DNA of 64,000 nt from Rhodospirillales bacterium (GCA_014324045.1 JACOMY010000010.1:1-64000); one strand, 5' to 3'; positions 41,784 to 51,209 are shown, counted from the first letter of the stretch. Notes: generated from the sequence alone by a model not told the origin. A program made the numbers and translations.

Positions 41784-42956
41784 ATGACGAAACCCCTGGA
41801 CGGCATCAAGGTCCTGGACTTTACCACGCTGCTACCCGGCCCCATGGCCGGCCTGATCCTGGCCGAGGGCGGGGCCGAAGTGATCAAGATCGAGCGCACC
41901 GAGGGCGAGGAGATGCGCCGCTACCAGCCACCCTGGGGCAAGGAGGCCGTGACCTTCACCATGTTGAACCGGGGTAAGAAGAGCCTGGCACTGAACCTGA
42001 AGAACCCGGTCCAGCGCGCGCGTCTGCTGCCGCTGGTTGGCGAAAGTGACGTTGTACTGGAGCAGTTCCGTCCAGGCGTGATGGATCGCCTCGGCCTGGG
42101 CTACGAAGTGCTCAAAGCGATCAACCCCGGTCTGATCTACTGTGCCATCACCGGCTATGGCGCAACCGGCCCCAAGCGCTCCGCCGCCGGCCACGATCTA
42201 AACTACGTGGGCGATGCCGGCCTACTGTCGCTGAGCCACGGCACGCCGGAGGCGCCGGTGCTACCGCCGGCACTGATCGCCGACATCGCCGGCGGCACCT
42301 ACCCGGCGGTGATGAACATTCTGCTGGCCCTGCTGCAGCGCCAACACACGGGCGAAGGTGCCTTCCTCGACATTGCCATGACCGACGGCCTCTTTACCTT
42401 CCAGTACTGGGCGCTGGGCGAAGGCCTCAGCACCGGCCAGTGGCCTAAGCCCGGTGGCGGACTGGTGACCGGCGGTACGCCGCGCTATCAGCTCTATCCC
42501 ACCGCCGACGGCCGCCTGATGGCCGCCGCGCCGCTGGAGGAGAAGTTTTGGACTGCCTTCTGCCAGGCCATCGCCCTGCCGGAGGTATGGCGCGACGACG
42601 CCAAGGATCCCAAGGGCACCAAGCGCGCGGTGGCCGAGATCGTAGCCAGCAAGAGCGCCTTAGACTGGGCGCCGATCCTGGCCGAAGCCGACTGCTGCTG
42701 CACCATCATGCAGACCACAGAGGAGGCCCTGGCCGACCCCCACTTCGCCGCCCGCGGCCTCTTCGCCAACCGCTTGGTGAACGAGGCCGGTGCGGAGATG
42801 CCGGCACTGCCGGTTCCGCTAGCCCCAGTCTTCCGCGGCGACGATGAGGCCCGCAGCGCCCCGGCCTTGGGCGCCGACAACGACGAGATCCTTAAAGGAA
42901 AGCCATCTACGTCATGGACTTCGCCTCGCTCGAAGCGCCCCGCCTCATCGATCTAG
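41784..42956 (+). CDS. CaiB/BaiF-family CoA transferase
   Basis: A 390-aa protein starting MTKPLDGIKVLDFTTLLPGP, with a GAGGAGC ribosome site. Class III CoA transferase features include the GAEVIKIERTEG nucleotide region and GHDLNYVGDAG near 169 with the catalytic Asp. The last ~18 residues after LGADNDEILKG are not family-like. They are read out of frame through the remains of a quinone oxidoreductase gene, so the natural stop appears lost by deletion. It is likely functional, as the tail is peripheral. The CoA donor and acceptor are unknown. Confidence 0.85.
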   Translation: MTKPLDGIKVLDFTTLLPGPMAGLILAEGGAEVIKIERTEGEEMRRYQPPWGKEAVTFTMLNRGKKSLALNLKNPVQRARLLPLVGESDVVLEQFRPGVMDRLGLGYEVLKAINPGLIYCAITGYGATGPKRSAAGHDLNYVGDAGLLSLSHGTPEAPVLPPALIADIAGGTYPAVMNILLALLQRQHTGEGAFLDIAMTDGLFTFQYWALGEGLSTGQWPKPGGGLVTGGTPRYQLYPTADGRLMAAAPLEEKFWTAFCQAIALPEVWRDDAKDPKGTKRAVAEIVASKSALDWAPILAEADCCCTIMQTTEEALADPHFAARGLFANRLVNEAGAEMPALPVPLAPVFRGDDEARSAPALGADNDEILKGKPSTSWTSPRSKRPASSI

Positions 42957-43190
42957 AGGAACTGCAATCGGGCCCCGGCGAGGTCTCGATAGCGGTGGCG
43001 TCCCGCGACGTGAACTTCCCCGACGTCCTGGTAGTCGAAGGCGGAGATCTTCGCGCATGCCGCCATCAGGGCGCCTGAAACCGTACATTAGCCGCGGTTT
43101 CTCTTACCGGAGGCTTCGGCAGCCTTTACCCCGCTACGCAACGGCGGCGCCGAAGGCAAGGTCGTCTTGGTCATGGAGCCAGCCCCTTGA
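42899..43190 (+). pseudogene. Remnant of an NADPH:quinone oxidoreductase (MDR)
   Basis: KAIYVMDFASLEAPRLIDLE and a following VNFPDVLVVEGG match the N-terminus of zinc-less quinone oxidoreductases. After a stop, RFLLPEASAAF and GGAEGKVVLVMEP match the C-terminus. About 250 internal residues are missing. It overlaps the altered end of the CoA-transferase gene. Confidence 0.75.
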
Positions 43191-43254
43191 GCGACGGCAG
43201 CCACCCGATCTGGAAGGCCCGATATCTGGAAGGAACGACTGCGCGCCCAGCGCA

Positions 43255-44154
43255 TCATCCCGTGATGGCGATTTTGGTGACCGGCACACCATGACCGTAG
43301 CCGTCGGGCTTCCAACGTGCAAAGGTTTCGACTAAGGGGGCCTCAGGATAAAGACCGTAGACTGGCACGCCGGCGGCATGAGCGATGTGCAGCGGCCCGG
43401 TGCTGGAGCTCAAAATCTGACCGGCGCCGGCTAGATAGGCGATCAAGTGACGGACACTGTCGAAACCCTCGACCAAACCAACCCCCGATTCCTGCAAAAT
43501 ACCGCTGTCCTGAAGCGCTTGCCGCCGCGCCTGCGCATCGACGCCCTGCACCAAAAAGTCTAAACTATCCCCCGCCTTGCGGTGGTCGGACAGCCAGGCG
43601 AGATAGTCCGCCACCGGCCAATTCTTGGCCGACCCGCCGCTGGAGAGAACCGCAACCCAGTCCGGCGAAGGCCGCGGCGCCTGCCAGTCGGCTGGCACCC
43701 GCAAGGCCGGCAAGGGGCGAAAGACCGGCGCTTCTCCTCCAGCCCAAGCGATCAGGCCGCGGACCAGATCCAGATTATAGGCCATCTCGCTCTTGGCCAC
43801 GCGGCTGCGCCGCTGGCGCAGACCTTTATCGTAATGCAGGTAGGAGGGCAGTTTCGAGTAGGGACCGAAGCGCCTGCGCAAACGCAAGTGCCGAAAGGCC
43901 TCCATCGTGATCTTGCTGTCGTAGAGCGCCAAGCCCCAAGTGTCTCGGTCTAGACCGGCCGGCGGTGTCTGGCCGGCAACCCAGACCTCTCGGTACAGGC
44001 CGTTTGCGAGCCCCCAGAAGGCAACATCGCGAGCATAGGAGGAGCAGTGCAATGTAACGTCGAAGCCAGCCTGCTGCACCAAGGCTGCAGCCGGCAAACT
44101 CAGCACCAGATCGCCCAAGCGATCACACCTAGAGACTAGGACCTTTTCGATCAT
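43255..44154 (-). CDS. GT9-family (ADP-heptose:LPS heptosyltransferase-like) glycosyltransferase
   Basis: A 299-aa GT-B protein. It has KVLVSRCDRLGDLVLSLPAA at the start and SSSTGPLHIAHAAGVPVYGL near 253-272, the donor-binding motif of heptosyltransferases. The ATG at 44154 is used; a longer frame adds 29 unlike residues. It probably adds a sugar to the LPS core, but no LPS genes adjoin. Confidence 0.82.
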   Translation of the reverse strand: MIEKVLVSRCDRLGDLVLSLPAAALVQQAGFDVTLHCSSYARDVAFWGLANGLYREVWVAGQTPPAGLDRDTWGLALYDSKITMEAFRHLRLRRRFGPYSKLPSYLHYDKGLRQRRSRVAKSEMAYNLDLVRGLIAWAGGEAPVFRPLPALRVPADWQAPRPSPDWVAVLSSGGSAKNWPVADYLAWLSDHRKAGDSLDFLVQGVDAQARRQALQDSGILQESGVGLVEGFDSVRHLIAYLAGAGQILSSSTGPLHIAHAAGVPVYGLYPEAPLVETFARWKPDGYGHGVPVTKIAITG

Positions 44155-44239
44155 TCGCACTCCATCTTCGTCGAGAAACACAGCAGACTTGCCGCCAGCA
44201 CTCAAGAGCCCTGGCGCCGTCCAAGAGGAGACACAAAGC

Positions 44240-45442
44240 ATGGATGCCTACATCTGCGACTATATCCGCACACCGATCGGCCGCTACGGCGGCGCGCTGG
44301 CCGGGGTCCGCACCGACGATTTGGCAGCCCTGCCCCTGAGGGCACTGGTCGAGCGCAATCCCGGCATCGACTGGGCGGCTCTGGACGACGTCATCTACGG
44401 CTGCGCCAATCAAGCCGGTGAGGACAACCGCAACATCGCCCGCATGGCCTCACTGCTGGCCGGGCTGCCGGAGAATGTGCCCGGCAGCACCGTGAACCGC
44501 CTCTGCGGTTCCGGCCTCGACGCGCTGGGGACGGCGGCGCGCGCCATTCGCGCCGGCGAGGCCGAGGTTGTCGTGGCCGGCGGTGCCGAGAGCATGAGCC
44601 GCGCCCCCTTCGTCATGGGCAAGGCCGAGACCGCCTTCTCACGCAAGGCTGAGGTCTTCGACACCACTCTCGGCTGGCGCTTCGTCAATCCGCTGATGAA
44701 GCGGCAGTATGGCATCGATTCCATGCCGGAGACGGCAGAAAATGTGGCGGAGGACTATCGGATCTCGCGGGCCGACCAAGACGCCTTCGCCCTACGCTCG
44801 CAGCAGCGCGCGACGGCCGCCCAGGTCTCCGGCCGTCTGGCCAAGGAGATCACGCCAGTCACCGTCCCACAACACAAGGGCGAACCCAAGGTGGTCTTGC
44901 AAGACGAGCATCCGCGCGCCGACGTCACCTTGGAGAGCCTGCCCAAGCTGCCCACTCCCTTCCGCGAAGGCGGCAGCGTGACGGCCGGCAATGCCTCGGG
45001 CGTCAACGACGGAGCGGCGGCCATCCTGGTTGCCAACGAGGCAGCCGCGAAGCGCTTCGGTCTCACGCCCAAAGCGCGGATCGTCGGTATGGCCACCGCC
45101 GGCGTGGCCCCGCGCGTCATGGGCATGGGTCCATATCCGGCCAGTGAAAAGCTCCTCCGACGTTTGGGCCTCTCAATCTCCGAGATCGACGTGATCGAAT
45201 TGAACGAGGCCTTCGCCGCTCAGGCACTTGCCTGTCTCCGCCAACTGGGCCTACCCGATGACGCCGAGCAGGTGAACCCCAACGGCGGCGCCATCTCATT
45301 GGGCCACCCTTTGGGTATGTCCGGTACCCGACTGGCATTGACCGCCACGCAGGAGCTGCAGGAACAAGGCGCCCGTTACGCCCTCTGCACCATGTGCATC
45401 GGCGTCGGCCAAGGCATCGCCTTGATGCTGGAACGGGTCTAG
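44240..45442 (+). CDS. pcaF: Acetyl-CoA acyltransferase, probably 3-oxoadipyl-CoA thiolase
   Basis: A 400-aa thiolase. The nucleophile is Cys89 in [10 protein letters not shown], followed by [13 protein letters not shown]. The [14 protein letters not shown] His motif and the final [10 protein letters not shown] Cys lie at the C-terminus. Length and the start [12 protein letters not shown] fit PcaF/PaaJ, which cleave 3-oxoadipyl-CoA to succinyl-CoA and acetyl-CoA. No other aromatic catabolism gene is adjacent, so a general thiolase role remains possible. A GAGGAG ribosome site precedes the ATG. Confidence 0.85.
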   Translation: MDAYICDYIRTPIGRYGGALAGVRTDDLAALPLRALVERNPGIDWAALDDVIYGCANQAGEDNRNIARMASLLAGLPENVPGSTVNRLCGSGLDALGTAARAIRAGEAEVVVAGGAESMSRAPFVMGKAETAFSRKAEVFDTTLGWRFVNPLMKRQYGIDSMPETAENVAEDYRISRADQDAFALRSQQRATAAQVSGRLAKEITPVTVPQHKGEPKVVLQDEHPRADVTLESLPKLPTPFREGGSVTAGNASGVNDGAAAILVANEAAAKRFGLTPKARIVGMATAGVAPRVMGMGPYPASEKLLRRLGLSISEIDVIELNEAFAAQALACLRQLGLPDDAEQVNPNGGAISLGHPLGMSGTRLALTATQELQEQGARYALCTMCIGVGQGIALMLERV

Positions 45443-45831
45443 CCGACCCCGGCGCGGAAGCGCGCGGCTAAGGGACCGACGGCGGCCCGAAAATTGAGAC
45501 CGTCGTCTAGCCAGAGGCTATGGCGCGCTTGGCCTTGGGCGGCTGGAGCAAGGCCCACGCGCTGCACCGTGCATCGCTTCAAGAGCAACAGAGAGGATAG
45601 AAACCGCCACCCGATCCACCGGTACGGCCCGGATCTTCCGCTACGACGTGGCAGGTTCGAACGACGATGGCTTCCCTTCCGAGATCCACAGCGTCTGTCA
45701 GGGCGACCATGTCTCGGTGCACGATTGGAATTAAGAGACTAATACTTACTTAGTGGTTTCCGTACGCCCTCTTGGTAGCTGAGCACCCGCCTGAGACTGG
45801 GCGGCGTCGGCCTACTCTCAAACAAGGAAAG
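45443..45831. other. Intergenic region with a small coding-like remnant
   Basis: No intact gene. At about 45600-45734 (+) a frame without a proper start encodes ARIFRYDVAGSNDDGFPSEI then HSVCQGDHVSVHDWN and a stop; it looks like the end of an unidentified gene. Upstream sequence, 45480-45600, has no recognisable coding content. Confidence 0.4.
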
Positions 45832-46323
45832 CTACTCCGATCCGATCGGCGCGTCGGGATCGATAGGCACGTCAGTCTCTTCCTTGGCGGTGCGGATCAC
45901 CTGAATGGTTTGCACCGTGACAACATGCGGCGCCGAAGTCAGCTGCTGGGTCAGTTCGTTCTCATGCTGTGTGTTGCGCGCCACGAAGCGCAGCACGAAA
46001 TCGTGCGAACCGCGAGCCATATGGCATTCACGCACTTCCGGCCAGGCGCCCATGTCTTCTTCGAAGGCCTGCAAGACCATCTCGGACTGACTGTCCAGCC
46101 CGACCAAGGCAAAGAAGGAGACCTCATAGCCCAGTGCAGCACCATTCATCTTCGCATGGTAGCCCTGAATCAGACCGCTTTGCTCCAGGGTCCGCAGACG
46201 GCGCAAGCAGGATGGAGCTGAGATGCCCGCGTTGCGCGCCAGGTCGACGTTGGTCATCCGGCCATCACGTTGCAAATCGGAGAGAATTTGTAGGTCGACG
46301 TGATCGAGTTTGCTGCGCCGCAT
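45832..46323 (-). CDS. Lrp/AsnC-family transcriptional regulator
   Basis: A 163-aa regulator. The N-terminal HTH (about 7-55) includes LDHVDLQILSDLQRDGRMTN and NAGISAPSCLRRLRTLEQSG. The C-terminal RAM ligand-sensing domain runs from about 65 to 145. The acidic tail is a little longer than in E. coli Lrp. It likely senses an amino acid. Divergent from it lies the broken ELM1-like gene. Confidence 0.9.
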   Translation of the reverse strand: MRRSKLDHVDLQILSDLQRDGRMTNVDLARNAGISAPSCLRRLRTLEQSGLIQGYHAKMNGAALGYEVSFFALVGLDSQSEMVLQAFEEDMGAWPEVRECHMARGSHDFVLRFVARNTQHENELTQQLTSAPHVVTVQTIQVIRTAKEETDVPIDPDAPIGSE

Positions 46324-46508
46324 AACCCTCCTTTCCGAATCTGCAACAGGCCGCTCGCAGTTTCACGCAGCTTTATTTCAATGTCTTCCCGACCGGCAAC
46401 GAGGATCTTACCCACCCCACTGTGGCGAGGCGGCGCGGCAGGTCACAAATCCGGCGCCTGGCAGGCTTTCCTTGCCCACAGGGAACCAACAGCGGCAGAC
46501 TCCAGTCT

Positions 46509-47030
46509 ATGTGCGCCCCAGGCGCCGCTGCGCTGGGCGGTGTCGGATCACAAGGTTGGGAACGTCGTTCAGGCTGTAGTTTCGGCTGAAGCGCTGGGCT
46601 TGGAGCCGCGCCTGACGCCGATCCGCAACCGCCTGCTCTGGTCCTTGGCGGCCACCACGTCTCTGCCCAGCTGGTCTCTAGCTATTGACAGAGAAACAAT
46701 CCCTACTATGCCATAGTGGAGCAGGCTGGGGCTGCCATTGTTACGGAAGACTCGGTCAACAGGTCCAACAGGTCCGAGGCGGCAGCCGCCGGCCTACCGG
46801 TCTTGGTGGTCCAGCTGGAAGGGGGATCGGCTAAGTTCACGCGCTTCAACGACGAAATGCGTCGCGCCGGCTTCACCCGCGCTTACGAAGGGCACCTGAC
46901 ACTTTGGAAACCGCCGACCTTCAACGAGATGCCGGCCTTGGCGGTGCAAGTAGCGGCCTTGCTCTCCTTTTCTACAGCTGCCGGCAAAGCCGGGCTCTTC
47001 GGTGCGGCAGAGGGAGGATCGCATGACTGA
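46509..47030 (+). pseudogene. Broken ELM1-family (mitochondrial fission ELM1-like) protein
   Basis: The N-terminal piece is WAVSDHKVGNVVQAV then AEALGLEPRLTPIRNRLLW. After a large deletion the C-terminal piece follows in another frame: YYAIVEQAGAAIVTEDSVN, then GLPVLVVQLEGGSAKFTRFN. The family is a GT-B-like bacterial protein of unknown function. The ATG at 46509 is one base out of frame with the first piece. The stop overlaps the VOC gene start. Confidence 0.7.
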
Positions 47031-47466
47031 GGATACGCACATCCCTCCGCTGGACCTGGGACTGACGCATGTCGCCCTCAAATGCAGCAATCTAAAGCAG
47101 ACTGCGGCCTTCTACGCCCGCTTTGCGGCGATGACGCTAGTCCACGAACGGGAGGAAGACGGAGTCCGTGTCGGCTGGCTCGCCGACGGGACGCGGCCCT
47201 TCTGCATCGTCTTCCTGGAAGACGGCGCAGTCGGTCCGCCGCTCGGTCCCTTTGCACACTTGGGCGTCGCCGTCGAAAGCCGTCAGCGGGTCGATGCCCT
47301 GATCGATCAGGCACGCGCCGACGGGGTGGCGGTCGAGGGTCCCTTCGACTATCCGCCGCCGGTCGGCTATGGCGCCTTTCTCTACGACCCGGACGGCCAC
47401 ACTCTAGAGATCTCGCACGGCCAGACCGTCGCCTACACCCTCCGACAGCGCTTCGAGGCGCTGTGA
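47023..47466 (+). CDS. VOC-superfamily (glyoxalase/dioxygenase-fold) protein
   Basis: A 147-aa protein with two beta-alpha-beta3 modules: LTHVALKCSNLKQTAAFYA near 13-31 (first metal His), FAHLGVAVES near 78-87, and YDPDGHTLEISHG near 119-131 (final Glu ligand). Substrate unknown. AGGGAGGA precedes the ATG. Flanked on both sides by broken genes with which it overlaps or nearly abuts, so it is the survivor of an operon. Confidence 0.8.
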   Translation: MTEDTHIPPLDLGLTHVALKCSNLKQTAAFYARFAAMTLVHEREEDGVRVGWLADGTRPFCIVFLEDGAVGPPLGPFAHLGVAVESRQRVDALIDQARADGVAVEGPFDYPPPVGYGAFLYDPDGHTLEISHGQTVAYTLRQRFEAL

Positions 47467-47468
47467 GC

Positions 47469-47968
47469 ATGCAGCGCGCCAAGCCTGAAGACTGGTATCG
47501 CGTACAATGGCTAGTCAATGGAGTCACCCTGATCGACGAACCGGACGTACCGCCCTACTACCGCTGCAACATCCGGTACCGGCGCGGACGCGACCGCGAT
47601 CTGCTGGTTGACAGCGGCATGGGCGTGGGTAGTCTGCGGTGCTGACCGCTGGTCGGCGAGAAGCCGCTGCTGGCGGTGGCCAACCACACCCATTTCGACT
47701 ACATCGGCTGCCATCACGAGTTCGAAACCCGCCTCGTCGCTGCATCGCCCTCTTAGAGGCAGAGACCGAGATTCTCTTCTCCGGCGACATCGTTTATGAT
47801 GGGCTGCTGGCCGATGACTTCTGTCACTTTAACCTAGAGGACTACGCGGCGTCCTTGGAACGCCTGCTTACGTTCCCGATCACCGTCATGCACGGCGGGC
47901 ATTCCCCCAGCTTCAACGGGACAGACCTCGATACCCTGATCCGCGAGTGGCTAAAAGCTCACGGCTAG
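47469..47968 (+). pseudogene. Broken metallo-beta-lactamase-fold hydrolase
   Basis: The N-terminal part YRVQWLVNGVTLIDEPDVPP and LLVDSGMGVG ends in a TGA near 47643. The following NHTHFDYIGCHHEFE is a degraded HxHxDH zinc motif in the same frame. EILFSGDIVYDG and VMHGGHSPSFN (later metal ligands) lie in another frame, with a deletion between. Its stop is inside the 53-bp tandem duplication. Confidence 0.8.
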
Positions 47969-48050
47969 GCCTGTTGCGTCAAGGAGAGCGCCTTCAAGAG
48001 TGGCTAAAAGCTCACGGCTAGGCCTGTTGCGTCAAGGAGAGCGCCTTCAA
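47945..48050. repeat. Exact 53-bp tandem duplication
   Basis: 47945-47997 and 47998-48050 are identical, beginning GAGTGGCTAAAAGCTC. The unit contains the stop of the metallo-beta-lactamase remnant and, on the other strand, the last codons of the ATP12 gene. Exact identity means it is recent, or an assembly artefact. Confidence 0.9.
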
Positions 48051-48725
48051 GAAGCGCTCTGCGCTCTCCAGGTCGGCGAGACGGGCGGCACGCAGCCGCG
48101 TGGCCTCGGCGTCTTCGCCCCACTGCTCCAGCTGGAAGCTTTCGTCCAATTCCGAAGCCTCGAAGATACCAGCCGCATCCAAAAACCCCTCCATCAACGC
48201 CAACCCCAAGATCAAGGAGCCGGTGACGCTCACCGCATGCGACAGGCCGGTGAGGGCAAATTCTTCCAGCCCTTCGACCAGATTGAAGAAGGCCTCCACG
48301 CTCTGTTCCGGTTGCTCGACCGACAGGATGCTGCTGGTGACCGCCAAAGGCGCATCGTAGCGCCGCTGCGCCCAATCCAAGAGCGGCTGCCAGAGGGCCT
48401 GCTGACGCTGGCGCAGCGCCTCCGGACGCTCGGCCCGATAGCACAGCAAATCGTTGCTGGCGTAGGTCGCCGTCGCTTCGACGATCTCATGCCGCTTGGC
48501 AGCAGTGAGATCTAGGGCGGTAAAGCTCAACTGCGTCATTGGCATGCTATGCGGTTTGATCTCGGCGTCCTGCGCTTGCCACTCCCCCGCCACCGAAGCC
48601 GCGAGCGACACGGTCGGCAAACAGAGGACCGCCTTGGCCGGGGTGCGCACGGCACGACCGTCCAAGAGAACCAGATGCCCACCGTCTTCCGCCGCCGTTG
48701 CGACCGTTCTGTAAAAGCGTTTCAT
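48018..48725 (-). CDS. ATP12-family F1-ATPase assembly chaperone
   Basis: A 235-aa protein of the ATP12 chaperone family, starting MKRFYRTV and DGGHLVLLDGRAVRTPAKA. SMPMTQLSFTALD (about 60-72) and ATYASNDLLCYRAERPEAL (about 85-103) follow. It helps assemble the alpha subunit of F1. The family is typical of alphaproteobacteria and mitochondria. The gene ends in the second copy of the tandem duplication, where its stop is intact. Confidence 0.9.
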   Translation of the reverse strand: MKRFYRTVATAAEDGGHLVLLDGRAVRTPAKAVLCLPTVSLAASVAGEWQAQDAEIKPHSMPMTQLSFTALDLTAAKRHEIVEATATYASNDLLCYRAERPEALRQRQQALWQPLLDWAQRRYDAPLAVTSSILSVEQPEQSVEAFFNLVEGLEEFALTGLSHAVSVTGSLILGLALMEGFLDAAGIFEASELDESFQLEQWGEDAEATRLRAARLADLESAERFLKALSLTQQA

Positions 48726-48728
48726 AGC

Positions 48729-49202
48729 CTAGTGATCGCTTCCCGAAGATCGACCCGATACCTTCAACGGCATCGCCGACGCCTTGCTCGGCGGCATCGA
48801 CGCCGTCACCCAACAGCGTCCCAACCTCTTCCGCGCCTTCGGACACAGTCCCGGCAGAACCGCCGGCCTTGACTGCCCAATGATCGACAAAGTATTTTGT
48901 TCCACTCTTCTTATCGATACGGCAGGATCGTCCAAGGAATCGGTAACTCGTACCGGCGCCACCAGTGAAAAGAGGCCGATGCCTAGCCCGCAGGTGTCGA
49001 CGAACGCATCGATGGTCTCTTTCAGAATGTCACCAGCCAAAACCAACAACAAGATCGAGTCCAGAGAGAAGTCAAACGAATGGGCACGCGAGGTTCCGCA
49101 CTCGGTCTCGATCAGCGTCTTAAGGTCTTCCACTGGCAAACGGATCAAGGCTACGTAGCCGATAACCAGCACCGCGACCATTACGGCAAAGAGACCAATC
49201 AA
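48729..49202 (-). pseudogene. Small membrane-anchored protein, probably frameshifted
   Basis: The open frame of 157 aa begins with a TM segment (MIGLFAVMVAVLVIGYVALI). Downstream, another frame has more protein-like sequence: FLGRSCRIDKKSGTKYFVDH, then SEGAEEVGTLLGDGVDAAEQ and GVGDAVEGIGSIFG. This suggests a shift near 48950-48990. No family is recognised. It lies between rlu and atp12. Confidence 0.4.
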
Positions 49203-49272
49203 GGGCCGTTTTCGGCAACCTTATCTTTTCGCTTCCTAAGCCGGGAACGCTCGTTGACCGCCCGAAGCGGCT

Positions 49273-50259
49273 TCAGCCACCGCGCAGTTCCAACTGCTTA
49301 AGCGCGTCTGCAACGCCGTCCAACCTCAATCCCAATGCCTGGCAAGCCTCCTGGAAAGCCGGAGGCGGTGGCGCCGCGACGCGCAGGGTCGTGCCATCTT
49401 CGGGGTGTGGCACCGCCAATTCCGCCGCATGTAGCATGAGGCCGGACAGGGTGCCCGTAGGATTTTTTCCTGCGCCGTACTTCAGATCGCCGAGAATGGG
49501 ATGACGGATCGCAGCCAGATGCGCGCGGATCTGGTGTGTGCGGCCGGTCAGCGGAGCCAAGACCAGCAGACTGGCCTTGCCACCTGCCTTGTCGGCAAGC
49601 GCAAAGAGGGTTTCCGCATCCTGTCCCTCTGCGTCGGTGTAGATGCGCTGGCGGCCGGCAGCTCCCCTCTTCGCCAGCGGTGCCGCAATGCGACCGGCCT
49701 GTTGCTTGGGCACGCCCTGAACCAGGGCGTAATAGAGTTTGCGGGCCGTTCGACCCTTGAAGGACGCTGCAAGGCTGCGCGCCGCATCGGCCCGCTTGGC
49801 GAGCAACAATACACCGCTGGTGTCACGGTCCAGACGATGCACCAGTCGCGGTGCGATCTCTCCGCTCACCAGTCCCGCCGCCAAGCGATCAATCGACTGC
49901 ATCTGACCGCTGCCACCTTGAACGGCGAGCCCGGCCGGCTTGTTCAGCGCCAGCACCCAGTCGTCTTCGAAGAGGATGGCCTCACGCAGCGCCTCCACCA
50001 GGGCGCCACCGGGGTGCGGACGCGGCATCGATTTCGGATCGCCATCGCTGAGCTGTGGCGGAAGACGCACGCTCTGCCCCACATGCAAGCGGAAATCGGC
50101 CTTCACGCGCTTACCCTCGACCCGGATCTGGCCGCTGCGCAACAAGCGCTGCAGCAGGGATTGGGGGACCACCGGAAATGCACGCCGAAGCCACCGGTCC
50201 AAACGCTGGCCGGACTGGTCTTCCGCAACGTTCACGACCCGCACGCGTCCGCCCGTCAT
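49273..50259 (-). CDS. RluC/RluD-family pseudouridine synthase
   Basis: A 328-aa protein with an N-terminal S4 RNA-binding domain (RLDRWLRRAF, LLRSGQIRVEGKRVK, about 17-56). The catalytic domain has the nucleophile Asp in LVHRLDRDTSGVLLLAK near 139-155, and GRTHQIRAHLA near 240. It converts specific uridines of 23S rRNA; the 955/2504/2580 site enzyme RluC is the nearest guess. Upstream is crcB. Confidence 0.88.
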   Translation of the reverse strand: MTGGRVRVVNVAEDQSGQRLDRWLRRAFPVVPQSLLQRLLRSGQIRVEGKRVKADFRLHVGQSVRLPPQLSDGDPKSMPRPHPGGALVEALREAILFEDDWVLALNKPAGLAVQGGSGQMQSIDRLAAGLVSGEIAPRLVHRLDRDTSGVLLLAKRADAARSLAASFKGRTARKLYYALVQGVPKQQAGRIAAPLAKRGAAGRQRIYTDAEGQDAETLFALADKAGGKASLLVLAPLTGRTHQIRAHLAAIRHPILGDLKYGAGKNPTGTLSGLMLHAAELAVPHPEDGTTLRVAAPPPPAFQEACQALGLRLDGVADALKQLELRGG

Positions 50260-50635
50260 TCACCGAGTCTCCGCCACCGAGATCGGGGGAACGATGCTCT
50301 CTTGACTCCCCTGTGCCGCTGTTTGATCTCAGCTTGCAGCACCATGCTACACCTTATCTAGTAGATCTTGGAGATACGGCCCTCCCTAGGGAATTGCCGA
50401 GTACGAAGGAGGGCCTGATAGAAAATCGAAGACGGGATGGCACAATGGCGCAGGACAGCCGACACCGTCGGCGCCAAGAAACCGCATGGTCGCGATATTT
50501 CAGATCACTTGAAGATTCTCCTAGGCTAAAGGATCGCCGGGGCGGTCGCAACCAGCGGTTAACCCATCGTGATTTTCAATCTGGCCACCGTATCGTGCCG
50601 CGCTCTGAGTCAAGAAGCAAAGTCTCAAGCCTGAC
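50260..50635. other. Region between crcB and the pseudouridine synthase gene
   Basis: No gene is recognised. A hairpin can form between GGCCCTCC (50378-50385) and GGAGGGCC (50408-50415). A plus-strand frame from about 50390 to 50720 is basic and runs into crcB antisense; it lacks any known motif and is not called. Confidence 0.4.
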
Positions 50636-51034
50636 TCAGAAGCCCTGTAACGCCGGACGCAGCAGCCACATCATCAGGAAAACTCCGCCCACGCAGAGGA
50701 TGACGGACGAGACCGCATAGACCGCCGCTAAAAGGTGCTGGTTCCGCTCGAACAGAAGGACCATCTCCAGGGAGAAGGTGGAGAAAGTGGTGAAGCCGCC
50801 CAAGAGGCCCGTGGTTAGGAAGGCCTGAACCGCCGGGTCTCGTACTTCGAAGCGGAGCATCAAGGCAATGAAGCTGCCCATAAGGAGGGCGCCTAAGATG
50901 TTGGTGGTGAAGGTTCCCCACGGAAAGCCGCTGCCGAACCAATGTGTCATCGCAATGCCCAGCAGGTATCGAAAGCTAGCGCCGACAGCGCCGCCAGCAG
51001 CAATCGCCGCCAAGGTTGCGAAGTGAATGTGCAT
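50636..51034 (-). CDS. crcB: Fluoride channel CrcB/Fluc
   Basis: A 132-aa protein with four TM helices that exports fluoride as a dual-topology dimer. It has GGAVGASFRYLLG near 15-27 and TTGLLGGFTTFSTFSLE near 73-89, the conserved pore motif. The ATG at 51034 is used; the longer frame adds 63 soluble residues. No fluoride riboswitch pattern is seen upstream. Confidence 0.92.
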   Translation of the reverse strand: MHIHFATLAAIAAGGAVGASFRYLLGIAMTHWFGSGFPWGTFTTNILGALLMGSFIALMLRFEVRDPAVQAFLTTGLLGGFTTFSTFSLEMVLLFERNQHLLAAVYAVSSVILCVGGVFLMMWLLRPALQGF

Positions 51035-51209
51035 TGGCCGCCCTTCGTCTTCGCGACTGTCGCCTTGTGCCCTCAATCCGTAACCGGGGAGCGAAGCGAA
51101 ACCGGGCACTATCTCTAACCGCCCCGCAGCATCGGCGCGAGGGCAGGCAGCCTGTACAAGCGCCGCAGGAAGACGCGGACCCCAATATTCCGATAGGACC
51201 CACCTTCGA

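Noticed and set aside
47945-48050. Target-site duplication or mobile element end
   Set aside because: The copies are directly adjacent with no insert and no terminal inverted repeats; it is a simple tandem duplication.
50390-50720. A basic small protein on the plus strand
   Set aside because: No recognisable motif and it runs antisense into crcB.
51035-51209. A fluoride riboswitch upstream of crcB
   Set aside because: The conserved fluoride aptamer pattern is not present in the 175-bp leader.
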